In this document: piece by piece, positions 7,697 to 15,978 of the stretch
Numbering within the stretch: the first letter of the stretch is position 1
Layout of the letters: every line of letters begins with the position of its first letter
Assembly (NCBI RefSeq): GCF_900635955.1
Contig: NZ_LR134201.1
Location: 992,001-1,056,000 of the forward strand
Length of the DNA: 64,000 nt
DNA from: Cedecea lapagei
GTDB taxonomy: Bacteria > Pseudomonadota > Gammaproteobacteria > Enterobacterales > Enterobacteriaceae
Direction: 5' to 3'
Notes under the pieces: generated by a model
Told to the model about the DNA's origin: nothing
The model's input: the letters and a program-made list of their open reading frames with translations, nothing else
Database searches by the model: none
Program-made: the position numbers and the translations under genes

Positions 7697-9137
7697 GGAC
7701 AACTCCGGGTGAAGCAGGATAGATGTGGTTCCATGGTTGAATGCGCTCAAAGGCGGCGCTTGCCGCGAGCACCAGGCCATCATCCAGATGACGACCCACA
7801 ATTTGCAGCCCGACGGGCAGCCCGTCTGCGGTAAAGCCTGCGGGGACCGAAGCGGCCGGCTGGCCGGTAAAGTTGAAGGGGAAGCAGAACGAGAGCCAGT
7901 GGTCGCTTCTTACCATGCGCCCATCGATGACTTCCGGGCCCTGCATGTTGAGCGGGAACGGCGGCACGGCAAGCGTCGGGGACAGCAGCAGGTCATAGCG
8001 CTGCATAAAACGCCAAAGCTGATTGCAGATTTTTTTACGCTGAGTATTCGCGTCGGTAAACGTTTCGGCCCGCCACTCGTGCTGCAGCATGGCGCTCAGG
8101 TGCGGTGACATCCCCGGCCCCAGTTCGGCCTGCATTTTTCGCATGCCGGTGAGGTCGCTTTCAAAGGCCACAAGGGCGGCAAATGTTCTGGCTTCATCAG
8201 CAATGCCGGGATCCACTTCTTCCAGCTCCGCACCCAGCTCACGGGCAAAACGACGTGCGGCTTCTGTCGTTAAGCGGCGAACTTCGCTGTCTACTGCGAC
8301 ATAGCCAAAATCGACGCTAAAGGCGATACGCAGGCCACGTAAGGGCTTATCTAGTGAGGCAAGCCAGTCAACGTCAGAGCAGGGAATAGAGTGGCGATCG
8401 CGCATATCCGGGCCAGCCAGCAGCGACATCATCAGCGCTGCATCCCGCACGGTGCGGGTCATCGGGCCGATGTGCTCCAGCGATTCCCAGCTGGAAACGC
8501 CAGGATAGCGTTCGTCGCGGCAACCTGGCCAAAGAGGTACACGCCCCATCGAGGCTTTCAGGCCATAGACGCCGCAATGGGCGGCCGGAATGCGCACCGA
8601 GCCTCCACCGTCGCTGCCGAGCGCAATCGGGCACATGCGAGCGGCGAGCGCTGCGCCTGAGCCCGCGCTTGAGCCGCCCGGCGTTTTGCTAAGATCCCAG
8701 GGGTTGCGCGGCGAGGGAAACAAAGGATTATGCCCAACGCCGCTGTAGCCAAATTCGGGCGCGGTGGTTTTACCCAAGAGGATGGCATCCGCAGCCAGCA
8801 GGCGCTCTACGGCGATATCATCCTCTTCCGGCACAAAGTCTTTATAAGCAACCGATCCTGAAGTTGTTTTCACCCCGGCAGTACAAATCAGATCTTTCAC
8901 CGCCAGAGGAACTCCCGCCAGCGCGCCTAACGGTTGCCCGCTTGCGCGCTTAGCATCAACGGCGTCAGCCTGAGCAAGAGCCAGCTCCGGCGTCGGGGTA
9001 CAAAACGCATGAATCAACGGCTCACGTGCCTGCTGGCGGTTAATGGCCGCCAGGGTCAGTTCACGTGCAGAAACCTCACCGCAGCGAATGAGCGCCGCAA
9101 GCTCAGTAGCATCTTTATCTAACAGCTCATCGAACAT
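7689..9137 (-). CDS. Amidase-signature hydrolase
   Basis: Amidase of 482 aa with the full Ser-cisSer-Lys triad: Lys81 in AVKDL, Ser156 in GGSSAGSG and Ser180 in SDGGGSVRIPA. The 24- and 99-residue spacings are those of the family. The C-terminal block PAASVPAGFTADGLPVGLQIVG is standard for GatA/AtzE-like enzymes. It lacks the extra C-terminal domain of allophanate hydrolase AtzF. It is the first gene of the operon, starting at an ATG behind GGAGGAG. The substrate is unknown; an amide that yields or consumes biuret or carboxybiuret is the contextual guess. Confidence 0.9.
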   Translation of the reverse strand: MFDELLDKDATELAALIRCGEVSARELTLAAINRQQAREPLIHAFCTPTPELALAQADAVDAKRASGQPLGALAGVPLAVKDLICTAGVKTTSGSVAYKDFVPEEDDIAVERLLAADAILLGKTTAPEFGYSGVGHNPLFPSPRNPWDLSKTPGGSSAGSGAALAARMCPIALGSDGGGSVRIPAAHCGVYGLKASMGRVPLWPGCRDERYPGVSSWESLEHIGPMTRTVRDAALMMSLLAGPDMRDRHSIPCSDVDWLASLDKPLRGLRIAFSVDFGYVAVDSEVRRLTTEAARRFARELGAELEEVDPGIADEARTFAALVAFESDLTGMRKMQAELGPGMSPHLSAMLQHEWRAETFTDANTQRKKICNQLWRFMQRYDLLLSPTLAVPPFPLNMQGPEVIDGRMVRSDHWLSFCFPFNFTGQPAASVPAGFTADGLPVGLQIVGRHLDDGLVLAASAAFERIQPWNHIYPASPGVVHE

Positions 9138-9214
9138 GAATCTCCTCCCCGGTTAACCACGTAACGGGAGTCATTCAATTACCATGCCAATGGCTTCAAA
9201 AAATTGAAGGTTCA

Positions 9215-9250
9215 GGCACGGTGCCGTCTTGGATACCAGTCTGGATACAA
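9215..9250. promoter_or_regulatory. Candidate operator cluster upstream of the amidase operon
   Basis: In the 261-bp amidase/yfgJ divergent region, a perfect palindrome GGCACGGTGCC (9215-9225) is followed by two direct repeats, TTGGATACCA (9229-9238) and CTGGATACAA (9241-9250), with a 12-nt period. They lie about 80-115 nt before the amidase start. The repeats loosely resemble half-sites of FCD-type GntR regulators, but no such gene is adjacent. Function is inferred only. Confidence 0.35.
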
Positions 9251-9398
9251 GCGCGAGGTAGAGAGGGAGGATGCTGGGCAAAAACGGTGCATGAATGCGC
9301 TAAACTTGCCTGCCTTTTGCACAAGAGTGAAATGAATCCATCTTAACGTGAGGGGTATATAATGGGGCTCATTAATGACTTAGCGGGAGGGAAGGAAA

Positions 9399-9617
9399 AT
9401 GGTTAATTGCCCGGCGTGTAAAAATGAACTGGAACAAATGGACGGTGGAGCTCACTGCAATACCTGTGGCAAAGACTTCCGTCTTGAGGCGCTATGCCCG
9501 GACTGCCATAAGCCGCTGCAGGTGCTGAAAGCTTGCGGGGCGGTGGATTATTTTTGCCAGAACGGCCACGGGCTGATTTCTAAAAAGCGCGTGGAGTTTG
9601 CTCCCGCCGCGCTTTAA
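9399..9617 (+). CDS. yfgJ: YfgJ, small zinc-ribbon protein
   Basis: A 72-aa protein with four CxxC pairs (CPAC, CNTC, CPDC and a final Cys region CGAVDYFCQNGHG), consistent with one or two zinc ribbons. The block LCPDCHKPLQVLKACGAVDYFC matches E. coli YfgJ, which has no assigned function. The ATG follows GGGAGGGAAGG, a strong ribosome site. A TATAAT at 9358-9363 may be its -10 element. Its stop codon abuts the stop of convergent xseA with no gap. Confidence 0.93.
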   Translation: MVNCPACKNELEQMDGGAHCNTCGKDFRLEALCPDCHKPLQVLKACGAVDYFCQNGHGLISKKRVEFAPAAL

Positions 9618-11003
9618 TTACTCGCTCTTCGCCGCTGGCTTACGCTTACGCGGCGCTTTCACAGGTTTGATGCCCGTCACCTGGCTCTCAACCCAGCCGT
9701 CATCCAGGCGCGTGGTCAGCGTGTCCCCGGACTTCACCTGTTTGGTTTTTTTCAGCACTTTGCCATCTTCAGCCGTCGTTACGCTGTAGCCTCGGGCGAG
9801 CGTCGCCAGCGGGCTAACGGCCTCCAGCTGGGCGAGCGCGGTGCCAAAGCGCTGTTTTGTCTGGCTAAGCTGAGCGCTTACTAACTGCGACAGGCGGTAT
9901 TCCAGCTGCTGTAAGCGAGACTGGGCGCGGTGAATGCGTGGCTGAGGTTGCTGCTGGTTAAGGCGCTGGCTGAGGCGCAGTTGCTGCTGATTCGCCCGGC
10001 GCAGTTTGCCGTCCATTGCCACGTTCAGCCGCTGGCGCAGGCGCTCAAGCGTGGTTTGCTGGCGGGCCAGGCGTAGCTGAGGATGCTGCTGCTGCAGGCG
10101 ATGGTGCAGCTGGGTAAACCGCCGCGAGCGCTGGGCGAGGTAATAGTCCATCGCCATTTCCATACGCTGCTGCTGCGCCTGAAGCTGGCGCAGAAGTTCG
10201 AGCTGATTACGGCTGACAATCTCTGCCGCGGCGGAAGGCGTCGGCGCGCGTAAATCAGCGACAAAATCTGCGATCGTGACGTCAGTTTCGTGCCCTACGG
10301 CGCTAACAACCGGAATACGGCTGGCAAAAATCGCCCGCGCAACACGCTCATCGTTAAAGCTCCACAAATCTTCCAGCGAGCCGCCGCCGCGCCCGACAAT
10401 CAGCACGTCACACTCGTTGCGCAGGTTGGCAAGCTCAATGGCGCGCACGATTTGCAGCGGAGCATCTGCACCCTGAACGGCCGTCGGATAGATGATGACC
10501 GGCAGAGACGGATCGCGGCGCTGTAAAACATGCAGCACGTCGTGCAGGGCCGCACCGGTTTTAGACGTAATAACGCCGACCTGGCGAGCCGGGGCGGGCA
10601 GGGGCTGCTTGTGCTGCTGGTCAAAAAGCCCTTCAGCGCTCAGCTTCGCCTTGAGCTGCTCGTACTGCTGCTGCAACAGCCCTTCACCGGCGGGCTGCAT
10701 GCTTTCAACGATAATCTGATAGTCGCCGCGCGGTTCATAAAGAGTGATGTTAGCGCGCACTAACACCTGCTGCCCGTGCTGCGGGCGGAAGGTCACGCGG
10801 CGGTTGCTGTTGCGGAACATCGCGCAGCGAACCTGGGCGGTATCGTCTTTTAGCGTGAAGTACCAGTGGCCCGAAGAGGGCTGGCTAAAGTTGGAGATTT
10901 CACCGCTGATCCAGACCTGCCCCATTTCCTGCTCCAGCAGCAAACGCACCGTCTGATTCAGGCGAGAAACGGTAAAAATTGAGGGGGAATTCAGTGTCGA
11001 CAT
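9618..11003 (-). CDS. xseA: Exodeoxyribonuclease VII large subunit
   Basis: Catalytic subunit of the ssDNA-specific nuclease ExoVII, which acts with XseB. At 461 aa it is slightly longer than E. coli XseA (456 aa). An N-terminal OB-fold (residues 5-105, VWISGEISNFSQPSSGHWYF) is followed by the catalytic domain with VGRGGGSLEDLWSFNDE and SAVGHETDVTIADFVADLRAPTPSAAAE. A glutamine/arginine-rich coiled-coil follows, then a basic tail. It is transcribed divergently from guaB, as in E. coli. Confidence 0.97.
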   Translation of the reverse strand: MSTLNSPSIFTVSRLNQTVRLLLEQEMGQVWISGEISNFSQPSSGHWYFTLKDDTAQVRCAMFRNSNRRVTFRPQHGQQVLVRANITLYEPRGDYQIIVESMQPAGEGLLQQQYEQLKAKLSAEGLFDQQHKQPLPAPARQVGVITSKTGAALHDVLHVLQRRDPSLPVIIYPTAVQGADAPLQIVRAIELANLRNECDVLIVGRGGGSLEDLWSFNDERVARAIFASRIPVVSAVGHETDVTIADFVADLRAPTPSAAAEIVSRNQLELLRQLQAQQQRMEMAMDYYLAQRSRRFTQLHHRLQQQHPQLRLARQQTTLERLRQRLNVAMDGKLRRANQQQLRLSQRLNQQQPQPRIHRAQSRLQQLEYRLSQLVSAQLSQTKQRFGTALAQLEAVSPLATLARGYSVTTAEDGKVLKKTKQVKSGDTLTTRLDDGWVESQVTGIKPVKAPRKRKPAAKSE

Positions 11004-11090
11004 GTGAGCTGGATCAAATTCTAAATCAGCAGGTTAATAGGTCGATACTACAGCCCGGTGCGCTATTAGCAAGGAGTTTTGCGAAAAAAG

Positions 11091-11121
11091 TGTGGATGCA
11101 ATCGCTTACGCTCTGTATAAT
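11091..11121 (+). promoter_or_regulatory. guaB promoter with PurR operator
   Basis: A consensus -10 TATAAT lies at 11116-11121. The 16-mer ATGCAATCGCTTACGC (11096-11111), just upstream, matches 11 of 16 positions of the PurR consensus and corresponds to the known PurR site within the E. coli guaBA promoter. TGTGGATGC at 11091 is a weak DnaA-box-like sequence, and guaB is a reported DnaA target in E. coli. The leader to the guaB ATG is about 45 nt. Confidence 0.8.
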
Positions 11122-11173
11122 GCCGCGGCAATATTTTATCTGTTCTCATTCACCCCCAGGTTGAGATATTGCC

Positions 11174-12640
11174 ATGCTACGTATCGCTAAAGAAGCACTG
11201 ACGTTTGACGACGTTCTCCTCGTTCCAGCTCACTCTACCGTTCTGCCGAACACGGCCGATCTCGGCACCCAACTGACCAAAACTATTCGTCTGAATATCC
11301 CTATGCTGTCCGCAGCGATGGATACCGTGACGGAAGCGCGTCTGGCTATCGCCCTTGCGCAGGAAGGCGGTCTTGGTTTCATCCACAAAAATATGTCGAT
11401 TGAACGCCAGGCAGAAGAAGTGAAGCGCGTTAAGAAACACGAAAGTGGCGTGGTCACTGACCCGCAAACCGTGCTGCCTGGAACCACCCTGCGTGAAGTG
11501 AAAGAATTAACCGAACGTAACGGCTTTGCCGGTTACCCGGTAGTGACCGAAGAAAACGAACTGGTGGGTATCATTACCGGCCGTGACGTGCGCTTCGTGA
11601 CCGACCTGAGCCAGCCTGTTAGCGTGTACATGACCCCGAAAGAGCGTCTGGTTACCGTGAAAGAAGGCGAAGCCCGCGACGTCGTGCTGGCTAAAATGCA
11701 CGAAAAACGCGTTGAAAAAGCGCTGGTTGTGGACGCGAGCTTCCACCTGCGCGGCATGATCACCGTTAAGGACTTCCAGAAAGCAGAGCGTAAACCTAAC
11801 GCCTGTAAAGATGAGCAGGGCCGTCTGCGCGTTGGGGCTGCGGTTGGCGCAGGCGCAGGCAACGAAGAGCGCGTTGACGCTCTGGTCGCCGCTGGCGTTG
11901 ATATTCTGCTGATTGACTCCTCTCACGGCCACTCCGAAGGCGTTCTGCAGCGTATTCGTGAAACCCGCGCTAAATATCCTGACCTGCAAATCATCGGCGG
12001 TAACGTAGCAACCGCCGCTGGCGCTCGTGCACTGGCGGAAGCTGGCTGCAGCGCGGTTAAAGTCGGTATCGGCCCTGGCTCCATCTGTACCACTCGTATC
12101 GTAACCGGCGTTGGCGTTCCGCAGATCACCGCCGTGGCTGACGCGGTTGAAGCCCTGGAAGGCACCGGTATTCCGGTTATCGCCGACGGCGGCATTCGCT
12201 TCTCCGGCGACATCGCTAAAGCTATCGCCGCTGGCGCAGCTGCGGTGATGGTTGGCGGTATGCTGGCAGGTACCGAAGAGTCTCCAGGCGAAATCGAACT
12301 GTACCAGGGCCGTGCTTTCAAATCCTACCGCGGCATGGGTTCTCTGGGCGCGATGTCCAAAGGCTCTTCTGACCGTTACTTCCAGACCGACAACGCTGCG
12401 GACAAACTGGTGCCGGAAGGTATCGAAGGCCGCGTGGCGTATAAAGGCCGTCTGAAAGAGATCGTTCACCAGCAGATGGGCGGCCTGCGTTCCTGTATGG
12501 GCCTGACCGGCTGTGGTACCATCGACGAGCTGCGTACCAAAGCGGAATTCGTGCGCATCAGCGGTGCCGGTATCCAGGAAAGCCACGTCCACGACGTGAC
12601 CATCACTAAAGAGTCTCCGAACTACCGCATGGGCTCCTGA
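11174..12640 (+). CDS. guaB: Inosine-5'-monophosphate dehydrogenase
   Basis: Cytosolic NAD-dependent oxidation of IMP to XMP, the committed step to GMP. At 488 aa it has the E. coli length. The TIM barrel is interrupted by a CBS pair (about residues 93-205, including GYPVVTEENELVGIITGRDVRF). The catalytic loop GSICTTRIVTG carries the active-site Cys, and the flap region IEGRVAYKG is present. It forms an operon with guaA, 67 nt downstream. Confidence 0.98.
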   Translation: MLRIAKEALTFDDVLLVPAHSTVLPNTADLGTQLTKTIRLNIPMLSAAMDTVTEARLAIALAQEGGLGFIHKNMSIERQAEEVKRVKKHESGVVTDPQTVLPGTTLREVKELTERNGFAGYPVVTEENELVGIITGRDVRFVTDLSQPVSVYMTPKERLVTVKEGEARDVVLAKMHEKRVEKALVVDASFHLRGMITVKDFQKAERKPNACKDEQGRLRVGAAVGAGAGNEERVDALVAAGVDILLIDSSHGHSEGVLQRIRETRAKYPDLQIIGGNVATAAGARALAEAGCSAVKVGIGPGSICTTRIVTGVGVPQITAVADAVEALEGTGIPVIADGGIRFSGDIAKAIAAGAAAVMVGGMLAGTEESPGEIELYQGRAFKSYRGMGSLGAMSKGSSDRYFQTDNAADKLVPEGIEGRVAYKGRLKEIVHQQMGGLRSCMGLTGCGTIDELRTKAEFVRISGAGIQESHVHDVTITKESPNYRMGS

Positions 12641-12647
12641 TTTCACT

Positions 12648-12668
12648 AGCCCGGCCACGCGCCGGGCT
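12648..12668 (+). terminator. Intercistronic hairpin between guaB and guaA
   Basis: Perfect arms AGCCCGGC and GCCGGGCT around the loop CACGC, followed by CTTTATATT rather than a true T run. It is more likely an attenuating or mRNA-stabilising hairpin than a full terminator, since guaA normally shares the guaB transcript. Confidence 0.5.
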
Positions 12669-12707
12669 CTTTATATTCTCGTTTCACTTGCCTCGGAATT
12701 AACGTCA

Positions 12708-14285
12708 ATGACGGAAAACATTCATAAACATCGCATCCTGATCCTCGACTTCGGTTCTCAGTACACTCAGCTGGTGGCGCGCCGCGTCCGTGAGCTGGGC
12801 GTTTACTGTGAGCTGTGGGCATGGGATGTTACCGAAGCTCAAATTCGTGAGTTCAACCCAAGCGGCATCATTCTCTCCGGCGGCCCGGAAAGCACCACCG
12901 AAGAAAACAGCCCTCGTGCACCTGAGTATGTGTTTGAAGCCGGCGTGCCGGTGTTCGGCGTTTGCTACGGCATGCAGACCATGGCCATGCAGCTGGGCGG
13001 CCACGTTGAAAGCTCCAACGAGCGTGAATTTGGCTACGCCCAGGTTGAAGTGAAAACCGACAGCGCGCTGGTTCGCGGCATCGAAGACTCCCTGAGCGCA
13101 GCCGGTAAGCCGCTGCTGGACGTGTGGATGAGCCACGGCGACAAGGTCACCGCCATCCCGTCTGACTTCGTCACCGTTGCCAGCACCGAAACTTGTCCAT
13201 TTGCCATTATGGCCAACGAAGAAAAACGTTTCTACGGCGTGCAGTTCCACCCGGAAGTGACCCATACCCGTCAGGGCCAGCGTCTGCTGGAGCGTTTTGT
13301 TCTGGAGATCTGCGGCTGCGAAGCGCTGTGGACCCCGGCTAAAATCATCGAAGACGCGATCGTCCGCATCCGCGAGCAGGTGGGTGACGACAAAGTTATT
13401 CTTGGCCTGTCCGGCGGCGTTGACTCCTCCGTGACCGCGATGCTGCTGCACCGCGCCATCGGCAAAAACCTGACCTGCGTGTTCGTGGACAACGGCCTGC
13501 TGCGCCTGAACGAAGCCCAGCAGGTTATGGACATGTTCGGCGACCACTTCGGCCTGAACATCGTTCACGTTGAAGGCGAAAACCGCTTCCTGACCGCGCT
13601 GGCGGGCGAGAACGACCCTGAAGCCAAACGTAAGATCATCGGCCGCGTGTTCGTGGAAGTGTTCGACGAAGAAGCGCTGAAGCTGGAAGACGTTAAGTGG
13701 CTGGCGCAGGGCACCATCTATCCTGACGTTATCGAGTCTGCGGCCTCCGCGACCGGGAAAGCACACGTCATCAAATCTCACCACAACGTGGGCGGCCTGC
13801 CGAAAGAGATGAAGATGGGCCTGGTTGAGCCGCTGCGCGAGCTGTTCAAAGATGAAGTGCGTAAAATCGGCCTCGAGCTGGGCCTGCCGTACGACATGCT
13901 TTACCGCCACCCGTTCCCGGGCCCAGGCCTCGGCGTTCGCGTGCTGGGTGAAGTGAAGAAAGAGTACTGCGACCTGCTGCGCCGCGCCGACGCTATCTTC
14001 ATCGAAGAGCTGCACAAAGCCGACCTGTACAACAAAGTGAGCCAGGCGTTCACCGTGTTCCTGCCGGTCCGTTCCGTGGGCGTAATGGGCGATGGCCGCA
14101 AGTACGACTGGGTTGTTTCCCTGCGTGCGGTAGAAACCATCGACTTTATGACCGCTCACTGGGCGCATCTGCCGTATGACTTCCTCGGCCGCGTGTCCAA
14201 CCGCATCATCAACGAAGTGAACGGCATCTCCCGCGTGGTTTACGATATCTCCGGTAAGCCACCTGCTACGATCGAGTGGGAATAA
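12708..14285 (+). CDS. guaA: GMP synthase (glutamine-hydrolysing)
   Basis: Converts XMP to GMP using glutamine and ATP. At 525 aa it matches E. coli exactly. The N-terminal class I glutamine amidotransferase domain has the nucleophile in FGVCYGMQ and the His-x-Glu in VQFHPEVTH. The ATP-pyrophosphatase domain has the P-loop LSGGVDSS. The C-terminal dimerisation domain ends in PPATIEWE. It is the second gene of guaBA under PurR-type control. Confidence 0.98.
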   Translation: MTENIHKHRILILDFGSQYTQLVARRVRELGVYCELWAWDVTEAQIREFNPSGIILSGGPESTTEENSPRAPEYVFEAGVPVFGVCYGMQTMAMQLGGHVESSNEREFGYAQVEVKTDSALVRGIEDSLSAAGKPLLDVWMSHGDKVTAIPSDFVTVASTETCPFAIMANEEKRFYGVQFHPEVTHTRQGQRLLERFVLEICGCEALWTPAKIIEDAIVRIREQVGDDKVILGLSGGVDSSVTAMLLHRAIGKNLTCVFVDNGLLRLNEAQQVMDMFGDHFGLNIVHVEGENRFLTALAGENDPEAKRKIIGRVFVEVFDEEALKLEDVKWLAQGTIYPDVIESAASATGKAHVIKSHHNVGGLPKEMKMGLVEPLRELFKDEVRKIGLELGLPYDMLYRHPFPGPGLGVRVLGEVKKEYCDLLRRADAIFIEELHKADLYNKVSQAFTVFLPVRSVGVMGDGRKYDWVVSLRAVETIDFMTAHWAHLPYDFLGRVSNRIINEVNGISRVVYDISGKPPATIEWE

Positions 14286-14331
14286 GCCGATAACCCTTCC
14301 TGAGTTTTCATGAACAGGTAAAACTGCAATC

Positions 14332-14359
14332 AACCCTCTGTCTTTACAGAGGGTTTTTT
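14332..14359 (+). terminator. Rho-independent terminator of guaBA
   Basis: Arms AACCCTCTGT (14332-14341) and ACAGAGGGTT (14346-14355) with a 4-nt loop, followed by a T run. Confidence 0.9.
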
Positions 14360-14494
14360 ATATTCCCTTTTAGCAGCGTCTTTTACAGGCGCTACGTCAG
14401 ACCTGTTGTCTCACTCATCCCAAATACCGAGGTGGATTCATCAACGAGAAAGCGGACAACTGGAATAGCTCCTCATACTCTGGTTGGTGGTCTA

Positions 14495-14527
14495 AATATA
14501 GTCTATATTAAAGCCAGTGCATATAAT
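14495..14527 (+). promoter_or_regulatory. Palindrome and -10 before the toxin-antitoxin pair
   Basis: A perfect odd palindrome AATATAG-T-CTATATT (14495-14509) lies 39 nt before the antitoxin ATG and just upstream of a consensus TATAAT (14522-14527). This placement fits an autoregulatory operator bound by the antitoxin or toxin-antitoxin complex. No clear -35 is seen. Confidence 0.5.
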
Positions 14528-14547
14528 AACCATCAGGCGGACCAAAC

Positions 14548-14781
14548 ATGAAAATAGAGACAATCAGCTACGTTAAAAAGAACGCCGCAACGCTCGATCT
14601 GTCAGAACCTATCCTGGTCACACAAAATGGTGTTCCGGCTTATGTTATAGAGTCCTATGACCAGCAGCAGGAACGAGAAAACGCCATTGCTTTGCTGAAG
14701 TTGCTTACCCTGTCAGAGAAAGATAAAGCGGAAGGGCGCGTGTTCTCGAAAGACCAGTTGCTCGATGGCCTTGCGGATTAA
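14548..14781 (+). CDS. Type II antitoxin, Phd/YefM-like
   Basis: A 77-aa protein with the Phd/YefM N-terminal DNA-binding pattern (a beta strand, then LDLSEPILVTQNGVPAYVIESYD). The short acidic C-terminal helix region would wrap a toxin. It lies 30 nt before a RelE/ParE-like toxin gene and behind a palindromic promoter region. No typical functional partner other than the toxin is near. It is not part of the E. coli backbone at this site, so it was probably acquired. Confidence 0.85.
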   Translation: MKIETISYVKKNAATLDLSEPILVTQNGVPAYVIESYDQQQERENAIALLKLLTLSEKDKAEGRVFSKDQLLDGLAD

Positions 14782-14811
14782 ACGCAGCGCGCTCAACGTT
14801 AAGGGATTTCC

Positions 14812-15144
14812 ATGGAACAGAAGGTGACCTTTGAGTACACGCTTACCGTAAAGCACTGTATCGACACAATAGCGAGTTTTCTGCGCCGCGTTGATGTTGA
14901 GCTGCGTCCGGTTATTGCAGATATTCTCACACAGTTTGAGAGTACCGTAGGCCAGTTCCCCCTGAGTGGCCAGATTTGCCCCGAATTGCTGAAAATTGGC
15001 TGCGCCAAATACCGGGAGTTTAACCACGCTGAAGGCTATCGGGTTTTGTATTCCGTAGACGAAACCTTAGTGACCGCGTATGCGATCCTGGCACATCGTC
15101 AGGACGTCCAGCAGCTGCTGTTTAAGCGTCTGATCATGGCCTGA
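14812..15144 (+). CDS. RelE/ParE-superfamily toxin
   Basis: A 110-aa protein following the antitoxin gene, with an AAGGGA ribosome site. The C-terminal pattern KYREFNHAEGYRVLYSVDETLVTAYAILAHRQDVQQLLFKRLIM has the RYR-VLY--D--V-I-ILHRQD layout of the ParE/RelE fold. The N terminus is longer than usual. Whether it cleaves mRNA on the ribosome (RelE type) or targets gyrase (ParE type) cannot be told from the residues seen. Confidence 0.8.
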   Translation: MEQKVTFEYTLTVKHCIDTIASFLRRVDVELRPVIADILTQFESTVGQFPLSGQICPELLKIGCAKYREFNHAEGYRVLYSVDETLVTAYAILAHRQDVQQLLFKRLIMA

Positions 15145-15266
15145 TAACCCTAAATGCGTGTTGTAAAGCAATAACACGAATCTAAAGAGCGTGTTTGTAA
15201 GTCATCATAACAGCATGATAAATATCACAAATTTTATTATTTTGACGGTGTTTATTACAGTATCGT

Positions 15267-15407
15267 CTAGAAATGCACGTCGCTGGCGGCGTTATCCAGG
15301 GATTCCGGGCTGTCGGCATCTTCCGCTTTGAACACTTCCCGGTTGGCTTCGTCATGCCCGATGGAAAACATGGCGTGTACGTAATGGAGCCGGCTACTCG
15401 ATGCCAT
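15267..15407 (-). other. 46-codon ORF overlapping the ccdB 3' end (gene remnant or small protein)
   Basis: An open frame of 46 codons begins with an ATG inside the last codons of ccdB and ends with TAG at 15267. It encodes a serine- and acid-rich peptide beginning MASSSRLHYVHAMFSIGHDE. There is no Shine-Dalgarno sequence in front of that ATG. Its composition reads like the C terminus of a real protein, so it may be the remnant of a gene truncated when ccdAB was inserted. I do not recognise the family. Confidence 0.3.
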
Positions 15408-15705
15408 AGAAAAGGAAGTTAAGCGCTGCTTTTATTGTATTTTCATATTCAGCCGCGCTGCAGTGTTCTGCGCCGAGTACCCGTTCAGGGATACTCGCGA
15501 GTTCATGAGTCATCACAATAAAATCTTCACCGGCCAGGTTAATGGATGGGGTGAGTTTGTCCGTGCGTGGTCCTTTATAGTTTTCAGCTGGAAATAAAGG
15601 AATGACGACTCGGGTGTTTCTGCGCCCAATGATGTTGCTCTGAACATTCAATAAATACGGGTAAGCCGTGGGCTTTCCCGTATTTTTGTAGACGGTGAAT
15701 TGCAT
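15394..15705 (-). CDS. ccdB: CcdB-type gyrase toxin
   Basis: A 103-aa homologue of F-plasmid CcdB, which poisons DNA gyrase through GyrA. Shared features are the start MQFTVYKN, the VQSNIIGRRNTRVVIPL block and the ending NFLFYGIE, parallel to the F toxin's terminal WGI (the F residues needed for toxicity); here W is replaced by Y and an extra E is added. It starts 2 nt after the ccdA stop codon. The changed C terminus could weaken gyrase poisoning. Confidence 0.9.
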   Translation of the reverse strand: MQFTVYKNTGKPTAYPYLLNVQSNIIGRRNTRVVIPLFPAENYKGPRTDKLTPSINLAGEDFIVMTHELASIPERVLGAEHCSAAEYENTIKAALNFLFYGIE

Positions 15706-15707
15706 GA

Positions 15708-15950
15708 TTAGAACGTCCTGTAGGTGTCGGATAAAAGTCCGTTTTCTTCCGTGAGCTGGTTCAAATAGTCGATTGCGGCTTCGTTTTCTTTCTTCCAGCG
15801 AGCGGCTTCAATCTCCTTGATTTCGGCTTTTAGAGCATTACGCAACGTTTGTGACAAGTTGATTCCTGCCGCTTTGGCTTCCTGAATCAGATCTGGCTCT
15901 AGTGTGACGGTGACGGTTTTTTTCACTCGTATACTTGCTGATGCGGGCAT
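15708..15950 (-). CDS. ccdA: CcdA-type antitoxin
   Basis: An 80-aa antitoxin with an N-terminal ribbon-helix-helix (VTVTLEPDLIQEAKAAGINLSQTLRNAL) that binds DNA and a C-terminal tail that would bind CcdB. The ending NEAAIDYLNQLTEENGLLSD is the CcdA toxin-binding motif. It is the first gene of the ccdAB unit. This is the second toxin-antitoxin module within 1.5 kb and, like the first, is absent from the K-12 locus. Confidence 0.9.
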   Translation of the reverse strand: MPASASIRVKKTVTVTLEPDLIQEAKAAGINLSQTLRNALKAEIKEIEAARWKKENEAAIDYLNQLTEENGLLSDTYRTF

Positions 15951-15978
15951 GGCTCCTCCTTCAATATCTTCGCATTTC

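Noticed and set aside
9283..9298. A sigma54-like motif (minus strand ATGCAC-N5-TTGCC) upstream of the amidase operon
   Set aside because: It lacks the essential GG at -24 and would give a leader of about 145 nt.
12705..14333. A 542-codon open frame on the minus strand opposite guaA
   Set aside because: It lies entirely antisense to a certain gene and reads as a histidine- and phenylalanine-rich shadow protein; codon bias of guaA keeps the frame open.
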